Notes: generated by a model not told the origin, from the letters alone. Counted from the first letter of the stretch, positions 24,974 to 34,926 are shown. The stretch: DNA of 64,000 nt from Acidobacteriota bacterium (GCA_009838525.1 VXRJ01000010.1:98520-162519), one strand, 5' to 3'. Numbers and translations: made by a program.

Positions 24974-25861
24974 TCACGGAACTACGGTAACCGGCAGGAA
25001 CCCGTTGGTCCAGCAGCACTGGAACTCGAACTCCCGGATCACGTTGAACGCAAGCACCCGTAGCAGATAGTCGCCAGGTTCGGCGAAAGTCGCCGTGGCA
25101 GTGACCTTCGCCCCACCCTCCTGTGCCCAAGCGTCCGGCTCGACCTCGGCGGTCCGTTCGACGAACGTGACGTCACCCGGGCCCTGGTGCTTGAACCACT
25201 TGACGTTGATGGGACGTTCGTCCTCGGCGGCCGCGGCGTCGCGAGCCACCCAGGCGCCGAGATCGAGCGGCGCTCCCGCCTTCGCCTGGAGGCGCTTGCC
25301 GGTAATCCCCCTGGGCCCGCGACCAGCCGGTCCGTCCAGCGCGAAACGCAGCAGCGGTGACACGGTCGACCGTCCCGGAAACTCCCAACCGGCCAACTCA
25401 TAGGCGGGGCTGGTCAGCCGCCCCGGCACCGAAAGCGTCTGCCCGCGGACGTGCAGCGTCCAGACCACGTCGCGATCGCCGAAATCCGCCGGCACCGTCA
25501 CCGTGAAAGCGCCCCAGTGGCGCCGGTCGCTTTCCGGGACCGGCTCGAACCGCGTCGGCTGGCCGCCGTCGAACTCGGCTGGCGCGATGAAGTTCTCGGG
25601 CCCCAGCGGGATCTCCAGGGTTTCCTTGGTGTTCACGTTGAAGTAGCCGAACGACAGCTCGAACGTGCCGTCAGGGTTCCGGTACCACCCCTCGAAGATG
25701 GGCACCACGGGTCCGCCCGACGGCCGCAGCAACTGCACGTCGAACTGCGTCTCGCCCGGGTTGGCGACCCGCCGCTCCGAGGCGCGCTGCGCTGCCAGAT
25801 CGGCGCCGCCGAGGGCGCTGGCCACCGCGAGCGCGAGCACGAGCGTTCCTGTCGGTCTCAT
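24974..25861 (-). CDS. exported protein paired with the copper monooxygenase-like gene
   Basis: The 295-residue protein has a signal peptide (cleavage near DLAAQ). I recognise no catalytic motif. Segments such as NPGETQFDVQLLRPSGGPVVPIFEGWYRNPDG and AEPGDYLLRVLAFNVIREFEFQCCW suggest beta-sandwich modules; a CC pair near the C-terminus could bind metal or form a disulfide. It is 35 bp upstream of the cytochrome/copper gene in the same direction, so it is probably the first gene of the run and a partner protein for that enzyme. Confidence 0.75.
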   Translation of the reverse strand: MRPTGTLVLALAVASALGGADLAAQRASERRVANPGETQFDVQLLRPSGGPVVPIFEGWYRNPDGTFELSFGYFNVNTKETLEIPLGPENFIAPAEFDGGQPTRFEPVPESDRRHWGAFTVTVPADFGDRDVVWTLHVRGQTLSVPGRLTSPAYELAGWEFPGRSTVSPLLRFALDGPAGRGPRGITGKRLQAKAGAPLDLGAWVARDAAAAEDERPINVKWFKHQGPGDVTFVERTAEVEPDAWAQEGGAKVTATATFAEPGDYLLRVLAFNVIREFEFQCCWTNGFLPVTVVP

Positions 25862-26064
25862 CGTGTGCTGAGGCTAACGTGGGCGCAACCGGCCGAGGTC
25901 CCACGAACGGACAAACCGGCATCATAGCGCATGCCGGAGCGGCCTCGCGGTCCCTCGGCCACGATCTCGACATCCAAGCGGGGGTCGACGGCCATCACCG
26001 CGTTTCAATCGCAGTGCGGCCGAAGTCCTGGTCTGCGATACTGGGGTGACCGATTCCGGTCCGC

Positions 26065-29000
26065 ATGCGGCAACACCACGTCACCCTGTCGGTACTGCTG
26101 GCTAGCGTTCTCGCTCTGAACGCGGCGCACTTGGCCGCGCAGGCGGGGACGACGACCGGGATCATCCGGGGCACTGTCAGCGATCCGGCGGGCGACCCCG
26201 TGCCCGCCGCGGTGATCGTCATCCAGAACCGGGACACGGACCTGGTGACGACGGTGGTGACCTCCGGCTCTGGGACGTTCGTGCGTACGCTGCTGCCGCC
26301 GGGAGCCTACGACCTGACGGTGGCGCCGGCCACCGCGGGATTCGGCACGGAGCGAATCGAGGGCGCGGTTCTCCGTGTGGGCGAGACGCTCGACCTGGAG
26401 GTGGAGCTGCGCGTCGTGGCGGCGGAGACGGTGACCGTCGTCAGCAAGCTGCCGTCGCCCGTCGACACGACGGACGTCACGCGCTCGCAGCGGATTCGGG
26501 AAGACGTGGTGGACGGGCTGCCGAGCAACGGCCGCAACTTCCTGAACCTGACACTGCTCACGCCCGGCACTTCCATCTCGCAGGGGCCGGACGGCGACGA
26601 GCTCAACATCGCGGGGCAGCGCGGCATCTTCAACAACTTCATCGTCGACGGCGCCGACTTCAACAACCCCTTCTTCGGGGAGCAGCGCGGCGGGCAGCGG
26701 CCCGCCTTCACCTTCAATCAGGACGCCATCGAGGACCTGGTGGTGGTGAACCAGGGTGCGACGGCGGAGTACGGCCGCTCCGCGGGCGGGTTCGTCAACG
26801 TAATCACGAAATCGGGAACCAACGTGTTGACGGGCTCGGCCCACTATTACGGCCAGTGGGACGAGATCGCGGCGCCCTTTCCGGCTGCGCGCGGCGGTGA
26901 GAAACCCGATTTCGGCCGCAACCAGGCGGGCGCTACGCTGGGCGGTCCGCTCGTCCGCGACCGGGCCTTCTTTTTCGTTGCGTATGACCAGCAGGAGTCC
27001 GACGAAACCAAGCAGTCAACCCGCCATGTGGTGAACCGGGCGAACCTGGAACGGCTCGATCAGTTCCTCCAGACACGTTGGCCGGGCCTGTTCGACGGCG
27101 AGTTCGGGCCGATTCGGCGCACCGACGACGCGCGGTCGCTCCTCGCCAAGGTGGACCTGAACCTGGACGGCCGGCACCAGGCCTCCGTCAAGTACAACTA
27201 CACGTGGGCGGAGCAGGTGAACGGCACGTTCGACGTCGACGCCTGGGGAGCGTCGGCCAACGGGATCGAAGGCGGGTACTCACACGCCCTCAACGGCAGC
27301 CTCCGCTCCCTGCTAACCAACGCGCTCTCCAACGAGTTCCGCATCCAATGGGCACGGGAGGACCGGCCACGGCGGTACGACGGCCCGGTGCTGCGCGGCG
27401 CGCGGACTGCCGGCCCGCCACAATTCGACCGGCTGGGCGGGCGGCCGTTCCCAGACATCTCGATGGACTTCGCCGACGGCTTTCGGATCGGGCTGCCGTT
27501 CTTCCTTCCCGTCGATCCCTACTTCGACACCCGGCTTCAGGTGGTCGACAACCTCTCGTTCGCCGCCGGCAGTCATCTCTTCAAGGCGGGGTTCGAGTAC
27601 AACCGGACCCACGCGGAGCAGCAGTTCGTCGGGCTGGCGAACGGCCGCTACATCTTCGATTCGGTCGACGGCTTCATCGACTTTGTGACGCACGGCAACC
27701 ACTACGTCACCTGCTCCGACGGATCGTCCAGCGCCCTGGGCGTCTGCGCGCCGGGGGCGGACGTGGCAGGCCCTGTGCTCCTTTACCTGCAAGCCGTGAC
27801 CGTGCCTGGAATTCCTTCGAACCAGCTCGGGGCGCAGGCGCTTGATACGCAGGAACTGGGCGTGTTCATTCAGGACACCTGGCAGCCGCACGACCGCGTG
27901 ACTCTGGACCTCGGGCTCCGCTGGGAAGGCACCTGGCACCCGAAGGTCTTCGTCGAACCGCAGGACGCTTTCTTCGCGCCGTACCTCGACGACCCACGCT
28001 TTCCGTCCGATGGCCGGATTCCTGACGACTTCGACAACTTCCAGCCGCGCGCCGGCGTAGCCTGGGACGTTGCCGGCGATGGCCGGACGGTAGTGCGTGG
28101 AAATGCCGGATCCTATGTGGCGCGGATCCCGATGCTCGTTTTCGCGCAGCACCGGTCGACCAATGGCGCCTTTCAGCAGACTCTGTTCCGCAGCAGCGCC
28201 GACGCTCCGGTACTCGGCCCCGTGCCTTCCATCGACCATCTCATCGACGCTTCCACGACACCCCCGTTCCTGCCGGACATCCAGGTTGCCGATCGCGACT
28301 TCGAGCTGCCGCGCACCTGGTCGTTCAGCACCGGCGTGGACCGGGATCTGGGCCGCGGCGTCGCGGCAAGCGCCACGTTCATCCACGCGAGGACCGACCA
28401 CCTGTTCCGGTTCGTGAACCGGAACGATCCGGCCTTCGGCTCCCCGTTCGGGCTAGGCACCCATCCCTCCGGAGGCGGCATCAACGCGCTGACCGTCGCC
28501 GAGAGCAGCGCGCGCTCGCGGTATTCCGCCCTCACCCTCGGACTGCGCGGGCGCGGCGCGGTGCGCAGCCGGCCGGTCACTTTCGAGACCCACTACACGC
28601 TCGCCTTCGACCGCTCGGACGACGACAACGAGCGCGATCCGTTCACCCTGCGGTACGCCGACGCCAGCAACCTCGCGCCGGAATACGGATGGTCGGATCG
28701 TGACCGTCGACACCAGGTGAGCGGCTACCTGCTTATTGCCCTCCCGGGTGACCTGCAGCTCAACAACGTGGTCCGCTACCTCTCCGCCTCGCCTGCCTCC
28801 GAGTCCTGCGCCAACCGGGGCATGCGGGCGGCACAGCCGTCGGACCGCATTTGTGCGGACGGCACCATTCTCACGCGCAACACGCTGCGGCGCGACAACG
28901 CGTTCTTCACCTGGGACATCCGGTTCTCCCGGCGCTTCACGCTTCGCAACGGCGCCGTCGTAGAGCCGCTAGTCGAGGTGTTCAACCTGACGAACGCCGA

Positions 29001-29112
29001 CAACTTCCTCGACAGCGCGCACGGATCGTTGCTCTTCAACTTCGACGGCGCACTACGCAGCGGCCTCGGCGATACGCGCCGCGGCCAGGTGGGGCTCAGC
29101 GTCCGGTTCTGA
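26065..29112 (+). CDS. TonB-dependent receptor with carboxypeptidase-regulatory-like domain (Oar-like)
   Basis: This 1015-residue outer-membrane receptor has a signal peptide (cleavage near HLAAQ), then a regulatory-like beta-sandwich (IIRGTVSDPAGDPVPAAVI, about residues 33-115). A plug follows, with NGRNFLNLTLLTPG and VVNQGATAEYGRSAGGFVNVITKSGTN (residues 180-250). The remaining 750 residues form the beta barrel and end in a terminal Phe (VGLSVRF), as outer-membrane assembly requires. Such proteins take up large or bulky substrates. It diverges from the exported catabolic run across about 200 bp, so it may import its products. No TonB or SusD gene is nearby. Confidence 0.92.
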   Translation: MRQHHVTLSVLLASVLALNAAHLAAQAGTTTGIIRGTVSDPAGDPVPAAVIVIQNRDTDLVTTVVTSGSGTFVRTLLPPGAYDLTVAPATAGFGTERIEGAVLRVGETLDLEVELRVVAAETVTVVSKLPSPVDTTDVTRSQRIREDVVDGLPSNGRNFLNLTLLTPGTSISQGPDGDELNIAGQRGIFNNFIVDGADFNNPFFGEQRGGQRPAFTFNQDAIEDLVVVNQGATAEYGRSAGGFVNVITKSGTNVLTGSAHYYGQWDEIAAPFPAARGGEKPDFGRNQAGATLGGPLVRDRAFFFVAYDQQESDETKQSTRHVVNRANLERLDQFLQTRWPGLFDGEFGPIRRTDDARSLLAKVDLNLDGRHQASVKYNYTWAEQVNGTFDVDAWGASANGIEGGYSHALNGSLRSLLTNALSNEFRIQWAREDRPRRYDGPVLRGARTAGPPQFDRLGGRPFPDISMDFADGFRIGLPFFLPVDPYFDTRLQVVDNLSFAAGSHLFKAGFEYNRTHAEQQFVGLANGRYIFDSVDGFIDFVTHGNHYVTCSDGSSSALGVCAPGADVAGPVLLYLQAVTVPGIPSNQLGAQALDTQELGVFIQDTWQPHDRVTLDLGLRWEGTWHPKVFVEPQDAFFAPYLDDPRFPSDGRIPDDFDNFQPRAGVAWDVAGDGRTVVRGNAGSYVARIPMLVFAQHRSTNGAFQQTLFRSSADAPVLGPVPSIDHLIDASTTPPFLPDIQVADRDFELPRTWSFSTGVDRDLGRGVAASATFIHARTDHLFRFVNRNDPAFGSPFGLGTHPSGGGINALTVAESSARSRYSALTLGLRGRGAVRSRPVTFETHYTLAFDRSDDDNERDPFTLRYADASNLAPEYGWSDRDRRHQVSGYLLIALPGDLQLNNVVRYLSASPASESCANRGMRAAQPSDRICADGTILTRNTLRRDNAFFTWDIRFSRRFTLRNGAVVEPLVEVFNLTNADNFLDSAHGSLLFNFDGALRSGLGDTRRGQVGLSVRF

Positions 29113-29162
29113 ACTGGCGGCGCGCCGGACGATCCAACCGCGCAGCTTAGCGGCCCAGGCGG

Positions 29163-29468
29163 CTACCGCGGCGGGGGCGAAGGCGCCGGAGGCGGAGCAG
29201 GAGGCGCCGGCTGTGGAGGAAGCACGTTGCCCGGAGCCGTTCCGAGCTCCGCCTCCAACCATTCACCGTTCACACGGAGGACGATTACCCCCATCGGCTT
29301 GTCTCCGTGCATCCCGTGAACCCTGAACCCGACTTCCTCACCCGTCAATACGACGGGCTCCGTAAGCGGCGCCCATGGCCGCGACCACTGCGCACCGGCC
29401 CAGCTCGCCACAGCCAGCAGGGATCCACACCAGATTGCAATCAGCAAGACGAGTGCGCTTCTGGACAT
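29163..29468 (-). CDS. small secreted protein with Pro-rich tail
   Basis: The 101-residue protein has a signal peptide ([20 protein letters not shown]...WAGAQ), a short globular part ([38 protein letters not shown]) and a Pro/Ala-rich C-terminal tail. Similar small proteins seem common in this group, but no function is known. The gene lies between two plus-strand genes, opposite in direction. ATG 29468 gives a complete signal sequence; codon choice fits a real gene. Confidence 0.6.
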   Translation of the reverse strand: MSRSALVLLIAIWCGSLLAVASWAGAQWSRPWAPLTEPVVLTGEEVGFRVHGMHGDKPMGVIVLRVNGEWLEAELGTAPGNVLPPQPAPPAPPPAPSPPPR

Positions 29469-29588
29469 AGCAGCCTCTTCCTCTATCTCGATCTTCTGGC
29501 AGCCTTAGACCCCGGCTGTCCTGATCTGCCCCGTTCCCGCACCTCACCCGCCGCACGGTGCTATAACGGAAAGAGGACGTCCGGTCAC

Positions 29589-30983
29589 ATGGCCGTCAGC
29601 GTTTTCGACCTCTTCACCATCGGGATCGGCCCGTCGAGTTCCCACACCGTCGGACCGATGCGGGCGGCGCGACAGTTCGGGCTGGAGCTGGAGGCGGCCG
29701 GCAGCCTGCAGCGGGTCACGCGCGTCCAGGTGCAACTGTTCGGCTCGCTCGCCGCGACCGGTCGCGGCCATGGCAGCCACAAGGCGTTGATGCTCGGACT
29801 GGAAGGGGAAACCGCCGAGCAGACCGACATCGACCGGATCCCGGCCCGGATCGCCACGATCAACCAGAACCGGCGCCTGACCCTGCTCGGCCGCCAAGCG
29901 ATCGACTTCGACACGGAGACAGACCTCGTGTTCGAACGGCGTGGGAGCCTCCCCGGGCACCCGAACGGCATGCGCTTCGTCGCGTTCGCGGGCCCCGACG
30001 TCGTCGAGGAACGAATCTACTACTCCGTCGGCGGCGGTTTCGTGGCAACCGCGGACGCTGATGGGCAGGCGGTGCTCACCGAGCGCGACACTTCGCTCCC
30101 GCTGCCGTTCAGCACGGGCCGGGAGTTGCTCGCGCTGTGCGGCCACCACCGGCTGGCAATCAGCGACGTGATGTTGCGCAACGAGTGCGCCTGGCGGCCG
30201 GAAGCGGAGGTGCGAGCCGGCCTGCTGCGGATCTGGGAAGCGATGCAGCAGTGCGTGCGGCGGGGCTGCGAGAACCACGGGCAGTTGCCCGGCCTGAAGC
30301 TGGAGCGGCGGGCAGCCACGCTGTACCGGCAACTGAACAGTCAGCCGGACGCCGCGCGCCACGATCCCCTGGCCGTCATTGACTGGGTGAATCTGTTCGC
30401 TCTGGCGGTGAACGAGGAGAACGCGATGGGCGGCCGCGTCGTTACCGCCCCGACGAACGGGGCGGCGGGGATCATCCCCGCCGTGCTGCACTACTACGCC
30501 CGGTTCTGTGACGGAGCGAACGACGACGGCGTCGTCCGGTTTCTGCTGACTGCCGGCGGGATCGGCCTCCTGTTCAAGGCGAATGCCTCGATCAGCGGAG
30601 CCGAGGTGGGCTGCCAGGGCGAGGTAGGGTCCGCCTGCTCGATGGCCGCCGGCGCGCTGACCGAGGTGCTCGGCGGCTCGCCCGCCCAGGTCGAGAACGC
30701 CGCCGAGATCGGGATGGAGCACAATCTCGGCCTGACCTGCGACCCGGTGGCCGGCCTGGTGCAGATCCCGTGCATCGAACGCAACGCCATGGCGTCGGTG
30801 GAAGCGATCAACGCTTCGCGCCTGGCCCTGCGCGGCACGGGGCGGCACTTCGTCTCTCTCGACAAGGTCATCCGGACGATGCGGGACACCGGCCGCGACA
30901 TGCAGGAGAAGTACAAGGAAACCTCCCGCGGCGGACTGGCGATGCATGCCGTCAGTGTGCCGGTCAGCATCATCGAGTGCTAG
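29589..30983 (+). CDS. sdaA: L-serine ammonia-lyase (single-chain, iron-sulfur)
   Basis: The enzyme deaminates L-serine to pyruvate and ammonia. The 464-residue chain starts [20 protein letters not shown], the conserved SSSHT substrate motif of the beta domain. The alpha domain has [20 protein letters not shown] and [21 protein letters not shown], with cysteines of the [4Fe-4S] cluster; a further Cys ([14 protein letters not shown]) completes it. ATG 29589 is the start by homology, although the open frame runs 5' to 29307. A TATAAC hexamer at 29562-29567 could be its -10. Gram-positive homologs are split in two; this is the fused form. Confidence 0.93.
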   Translation: MAVSVFDLFTIGIGPSSSHTVGPMRAARQFGLELEAAGSLQRVTRVQVQLFGSLAATGRGHGSHKALMLGLEGETAEQTDIDRIPARIATINQNRRLTLLGRQAIDFDTETDLVFERRGSLPGHPNGMRFVAFAGPDVVEERIYYSVGGGFVATADADGQAVLTERDTSLPLPFSTGRELLALCGHHRLAISDVMLRNECAWRPEAEVRAGLLRIWEAMQQCVRRGCENHGQLPGLKLERRAATLYRQLNSQPDAARHDPLAVIDWVNLFALAVNEENAMGGRVVTAPTNGAAGIIPAVLHYYARFCDGANDDGVVRFLLTAGGIGLLFKANASISGAEVGCQGEVGSACSMAAGALTEVLGGSPAQVENAAEIGMEHNLGLTCDPVAGLVQIPCIERNAMASVEAINASRLALRGTGRHFVSLDKVIRTMRDTGRDMQEKYKETSRGGLAMHAVSVPVSIIEC

Positions 30984-31025
30984 TCGCGCCCTCCCTTCTC
31001 GCCGTCGGGCTGGGGCTTCTGTGCA

Positions 31026-31031
31026 TATACT
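31026..31031 (+). promoter_or_regulatory. -10 hexamer directly before the small membrane ORF
   Basis: TATACT lies six bases before GTG 31038. No clear -35 is seen 17 bp upstream. If transcription starts six or seven bases after it, the GTG is the first codon of a leaderless message. Confidence 0.4.
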
Positions 31032-31037
31032 CCACGC

Positions 31038-31124
31038 GTGAAGCGCACCTACCTTGCGGTAGTAGTCGTCCAGGTCGTGGTTCTCGCGGCGCTATGGCTG
31101 GTTTCCCGTCACTTCGGCGGCTGA
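31038..31124 (+). CDS. 28-residue single-pass membrane peptide (putative)
   Basis: A GTG-initiated frame of 28 codons encodes VKRTYLAVVVVQ followed by VVVLAALW and ends LVSRHFGG before TGA at 31122-31124. The peptide is a basic N-terminus, one continuous 17-residue hydrophobic helix and a short polar tail, the shape of a small membrane protein. It overlaps the first 10 codons of the receptor gene in another frame, and its start follows TATACT by six bases. It could instead be a leader peptide that couples translation of the receptor. Confidence 0.4.
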   Translation: MKRTYLAVVVVQVVVLAALWLVSRHFGG

Positions 31125-33844
31125 CCCGCCGTTCCCGGACTCTTCTGGCGAGTCTCGGCGTCGCGCTTCTCGGGTTCACCATCGCCGCGCCGCTCGCCGC
31201 CGCACAATCGGCGGCGGTCAGCGGCATCGTCGCCGACGAGACCGGCGCCGTTCTGCCCGGCGTTGCCGTGACATTGCGCGGCGGGCCGGGCGTTTCGCAG
31301 GAAATCCTCACCGACGCGACGGGCCGGTTCGCGTTCCAGGGCTTGGCGTCAGGCACGTACACGGTCACGGCGTTCCTCAGCGGTTTCGGAGAAGTGACGA
31401 CGGACGCCATCGCAGTTGCCGCCGATCCGGTCGCGTTGCCGCCCATAACGCTACGGCTCGCCACCTTCGACGAAGCCGTGGTGGTCACCGCGACACGGAT
31501 CGAGGAACCGCTCCAGCAAGTACCGATGAGCATTTCCGCGGTGACCGGCGCGGACATCGAGCGGCGGGCCATCGGGAATCTGACGGAGCTGGCGCGCTGG
31601 ACGCCCGGCCTGACCGTCGTGGATCAGGGCGCGCGCGGGAGCAACGTCGTGATCGTGCGCGGCCTCCACACCGATGCGATTAACGCATCGGAACAGGCGG
31701 GCAACAACTACAACAACGGCGTAGCCACGTACCTGGGTGACATTCCTCTCGCCGTCGACCTTCGGCTGCACGATGTCGAGCGGGTGGAGGTGCTGCTTGG
31801 ACCCCAGGGGACGCTCTATGGCGCGGGAACCCTGGCGGGAGCCGTGCGCTATCTCCCGCGGCGGCCGGATACCGCGCGGCGCACCTTCGAAGTCCGGGGA
31901 GACCTGTTCGGCCTTTCGCACAGCGCGGCGGCCGGTTCCGATGCTGGTCTTACGTTCAACCTCCCGCTCGTGGCGAACCGGCTGGCGATCCGCGGTTCGG
32001 TTGATCGGTACTCGGACCCAGGGTTCATCGACTACGACTATCTCATCCAGACGCCGGGTGTCTCCGAGCCGGAGCCGGACCTGGCCAATCCCGAGGTGGT
32101 TGCGGCGAACCTTCGGCGGCAGCCGGATGCGAACACCGAAGAGACCCTGTCAGCCCGACTCTCGCTGCTGTGGCAGGCTGGGCCCAACTTCTCGGCGCTC
32201 CTGGCGTACCACCTGCAGGATCAGCGCGTGGGCGCGCGGCAGATCAACCACGCCCGCGCCTTCGAAACCGGGCGCTACGCCGCTGCCCACCGCTACCTCG
32301 AACCGAACGATCGCAGGAACGAGCTGCTGAGCCTCGAACTGAACTGGGAGCTGGGTGTTGCGCAACTGACGATAGCCGCCGGCTATTCGCAGTTTGAAGC
32401 GCTGGGGCAACGGGACCAGACCGACCTGCTAATCCAGGAGTTCGGCATCGCGGGGCTGCTGCCCAGCCGGTTCCCGGCCCTGGCGCGGGCGCAGGCGATC
32501 GACCCTTCCGTCTCTGCCGGCGATCTGACGTCCAGCTTTCGCGCCTTCAGCGCCTACACGCGGGAAGAGAGCCGCGAGGAGCGGTTCAACTGGGAATCGC
32601 GCCTCGTCTCCACCGGCGATGGGCCGTGGCACTGGGTCGGCGGCGGCTTCTTCAATGACTACGAGAGCCGCGGCACGAGCCACGAGTTCGCTCCCGGGCT
32701 GACCGGATTCTCCGGCGTCACGCCGATCCTCAGCGGGCGTGCTGTGAGCGAGCCGGTCGAGTACTACAGCCTGGGCGTACAGGACGTCCGGGAGCGCGCG
32801 CTGTTCGGGGAAATCTCACGTGACCTCGGCGAGCGGTGGCGGCTGACCGGCGGCGGCCGCTGGTTCGGCTACCGCATCGAGACCGGCAACCTCACGGAGT
32901 TTCCGTATACCCCGCTGTACAACTCGCCGTTCACGGACTTCGCGTCCGACGACAGCGGCATGCTGCTAAAGGCAAGCGTCCGCTACCGCATCAACGACGC
33001 GACGAACGTCTACTTCGCCCGGTCCGAGGGCTACCGGATCGGCGGCGGCAACAACTTCCGGGTGTGCAACGAGGACGAGATCGCTTTGCTGACGGACGAC
33101 GATCCGGCCAACGACCCGCCCCAGTCCGGCTGCATTTACGCCGATCAGGCGCTGATCCGGCCCGACACGACCAGCAACTACGAGGTGGGGGTGCGGCGCT
33201 CGTGGGACAACGAGCGGTTCACTCTCAGCGGGACCCTGTTTCACGTCGACTGGGAGGACATTCAGGTGGCCGGGCTCACGCCGTTCAGCGCAGAACCGAT
33301 CACACTGAACGGCGGCGCCGCCGTCAGCCGCGGCGTCGAGCTGGCCGCGAACGCGGGCTTGACGAGCGCGTTGCGCTTCCGTGGATCGTGGTCGTTCACC
33401 GACGCGAAGCTGAGCCAGGATTCTCCCGGGCTGCTGGACGGCGGGGCAGACGCTTTCGAAGGCGACCGACTGTCAGGCGCGCCGCGGAATCAGGGAAGCC
33501 TGCTCGCGTCGTACGCGACACTGCTGGGTAGCGGCACCGCGGTCGAACTGCTGTACGGCTATACCTATGTCGGCGACGTCTTCACCCGGATCGGGCTGCG
33601 CGCGGGCGGCGAGGCGCTGCCTGCGTACGACCTCCACAACCTGTCGGCGTCGATAGCGCGCGGGGACTGGAGGTTGACGTTCTACGCGGAGAATCTGCTT
33701 GACGAGTACGCGGTGACCGGCGTGCGCCTGACACCCGGCAAGATCGGCCTCACGGACGACGGCTTCCTGTCGCGCCGCTACTTTGCCAACGTGCTCGCGC
33801 CGCGACGCGCCGGCGTGCGTTTCCGGTACGCATTCGGGAACTAG
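31094..33844 (+). CDS. TonB-dependent receptor with carboxypeptidase-regulatory-like domain
   Basis: The frame is open from 30770, but ATG 31094 gives a good signal peptide (MAGFPSLRRLTRR... cleavage near LAAAQ), so 916 residues. The N-terminal beta-sandwich (VSGIVADETGAVLPGVAVTL) is followed by a TonB box-like DEAVVVTATRI and a plug with VEVLLGPQGTLYGAGTLAGAVRY. The barrel ends with RFRYAFGN. The VVTATR / PQGTLYG pattern is that of siderophore/cobalamin-type receptors in Proteobacteria, unlike the Oar type at 26065. A small overlapping membrane peptide frame lies at its 5' end. Substrate unknown. Confidence 0.92.
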   Translation: MAGFPSLRRLTRRSRTLLASLGVALLGFTIAAPLAAAQSAAVSGIVADETGAVLPGVAVTLRGGPGVSQEILTDATGRFAFQGLASGTYTVTAFLSGFGEVTTDAIAVAADPVALPPITLRLATFDEAVVVTATRIEEPLQQVPMSISAVTGADIERRAIGNLTELARWTPGLTVVDQGARGSNVVIVRGLHTDAINASEQAGNNYNNGVATYLGDIPLAVDLRLHDVERVEVLLGPQGTLYGAGTLAGAVRYLPRRPDTARRTFEVRGDLFGLSHSAAAGSDAGLTFNLPLVANRLAIRGSVDRYSDPGFIDYDYLIQTPGVSEPEPDLANPEVVAANLRRQPDANTEETLSARLSLLWQAGPNFSALLAYHLQDQRVGARQINHARAFETGRYAAAHRYLEPNDRRNELLSLELNWELGVAQLTIAAGYSQFEALGQRDQTDLLIQEFGIAGLLPSRFPALARAQAIDPSVSAGDLTSSFRAFSAYTREESREERFNWESRLVSTGDGPWHWVGGGFFNDYESRGTSHEFAPGLTGFSGVTPILSGRAVSEPVEYYSLGVQDVRERALFGEISRDLGERWRLTGGGRWFGYRIETGNLTEFPYTPLYNSPFTDFASDDSGMLLKASVRYRINDATNVYFARSEGYRIGGGNNFRVCNEDEIALLTDDDPANDPPQSGCIYADQALIRPDTTSNYEVGVRRSWDNERFTLSGTLFHVDWEDIQVAGLTPFSAEPITLNGGAAVSRGVELAANAGLTSALRFRGSWSFTDAKLSQDSPGLLDGGADAFEGDRLSGAPRNQGSLLASYATLLGSGTAVELLYGYTYVGDVFTRIGLRAGGEALPAYDLHNLSASIARGDWRLTFYAENLLDEYAVTGVRLTPGKIGLTDDGFLSRRYFANVLAPRRAGVRFRYAFGN

Positions 33845-33873
33845 TCGGCCTCTGGGGACGGGCTGGTGCGCCG

Positions 33874-34926
33874 TCAGCACCGGGAGGCCCGGGCGCCATC
33901 AGGTAACAGGTGCTCGGCCGTGAGCCTGGCCCGGACCGGCAGTTCGGCCGCGCAAACCAGCGCCCGCATCGTCGGCGTGCGCTCGAACGCATCCGCCCCG
34001 ATCGGCGCCGCACGCGATTTCAGGTGGGCGAACAGGGGACGCGAGCCGCCGACAGGACGCAGGTGCTTGCCGGGCTCACGGGCCGCCGGCAAGAGCTTCA
34101 GACTCACCCTCCCCCGCACATTGCCTCCGATGGCGAGGATACGATCGCGGGCGGGGTCGAGCTTCACCACGATGTCGCAGTGCGTACGGGCGCCGGCTCC
34201 CATCTGGCGGCGCCTTTCGGCAATCGATCGATAGGCCGGCCGCCGAGCGCTGCACAACAGATCGCCGGGCGCAATCGCCATCGCGCCAATGTCGTATGCC
34301 GCAAAACCAGCTGGCGTCTCGTCGGAGGCACGCGCCCGGATGGCCTGGTCGATGTACGTGTGGTGCGCCACCGCGCGCTTGAATCGACTCGCGTCGCCGA
34401 GACCGGCTTCGCACATCACCCAGGACACGAAGGCCGCCGACCACGGATACCGCCACCTCGCCGCAACGCCGGCCGGTCCGTTCCAGATGCCGTTCTGCGC
34501 GTTGAGTATCCAGCTACCCTGCGGCGTCACGGCCCAGTAGCCAGCAATCGAATCGGCAACCCGGGTGGATTCGGCGGGACTCGGCCGCCAGCGGCGCCAG
34601 GAGCGTCGTGTCGACCGCCCAGAGGCGTCGATCCTCGTCTGGTCCACGACGGTGAATCCGAAGAACGCCCATTCCTGCACGGCGATATCCACGATGCGGC
34701 GGCGGACTTCGTCGATGGGCAGGTCGCCGCACGTTGTCCGGCGGATCACCATGCTGCCCGGGGCGCCGCTCACACGCCCGGATGGCGGCGTGACGTCGAG
34801 TCGGGCAGTAGGCAGGCGCTCGAACGACGTCCCCTGCGCAAAGCCCACGGATACGCTCCCCTCGCCGGCCGCGACCGCTACGGCCAGCACCACCGCTACG
34901 CCCACGCGCATTTTCGAGCGTTCCAT
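33874..34926 (-). CDS. DUF2272 domain exported protein
   Basis: The 350-residue protein has a signal peptide (cleavage near GFAQG). The central part PWSAAFVSWVMCEAGLG, followed by FKRAVAHHTYIDQAI and APGDLLCSARRP, matches DUF2272, an NlpC/P60-like cysteine-peptidase-related fold: the WSAAF...WV stretch, a His in HHTYID and a GDLL loop. It may act on peptidoglycan. The end of the gene, with several basic residues, is unremarkable. ATG 34926 follows GAGGGA; a second ATG at 34911 is an alternative. Confidence 0.8.
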   Translation of the reverse strand: MERSKMRVGVAVVLAVAVAAGEGSVSVGFAQGTSFERLPTARLDVTPPSGRVSGAPGSMVIRRTTCGDLPIDEVRRRIVDIAVQEWAFFGFTVVDQTRIDASGRSTRRSWRRWRPSPAESTRVADSIAGYWAVTPQGSWILNAQNGIWNGPAGVAARWRYPWSAAFVSWVMCEAGLGDASRFKRAVAHHTYIDQAIRARASDETPAGFAAYDIGAMAIAPGDLLCSARRPAYRSIAERRRQMGAGARTHCDIVVKLDPARDRILAIGGNVRGRVSLKLLPAAREPGKHLRPVGGSRPLFAHLKSRAAPIGADAFERTPTMRALVCAAELPVRARLTAEHLLPDGARASRC

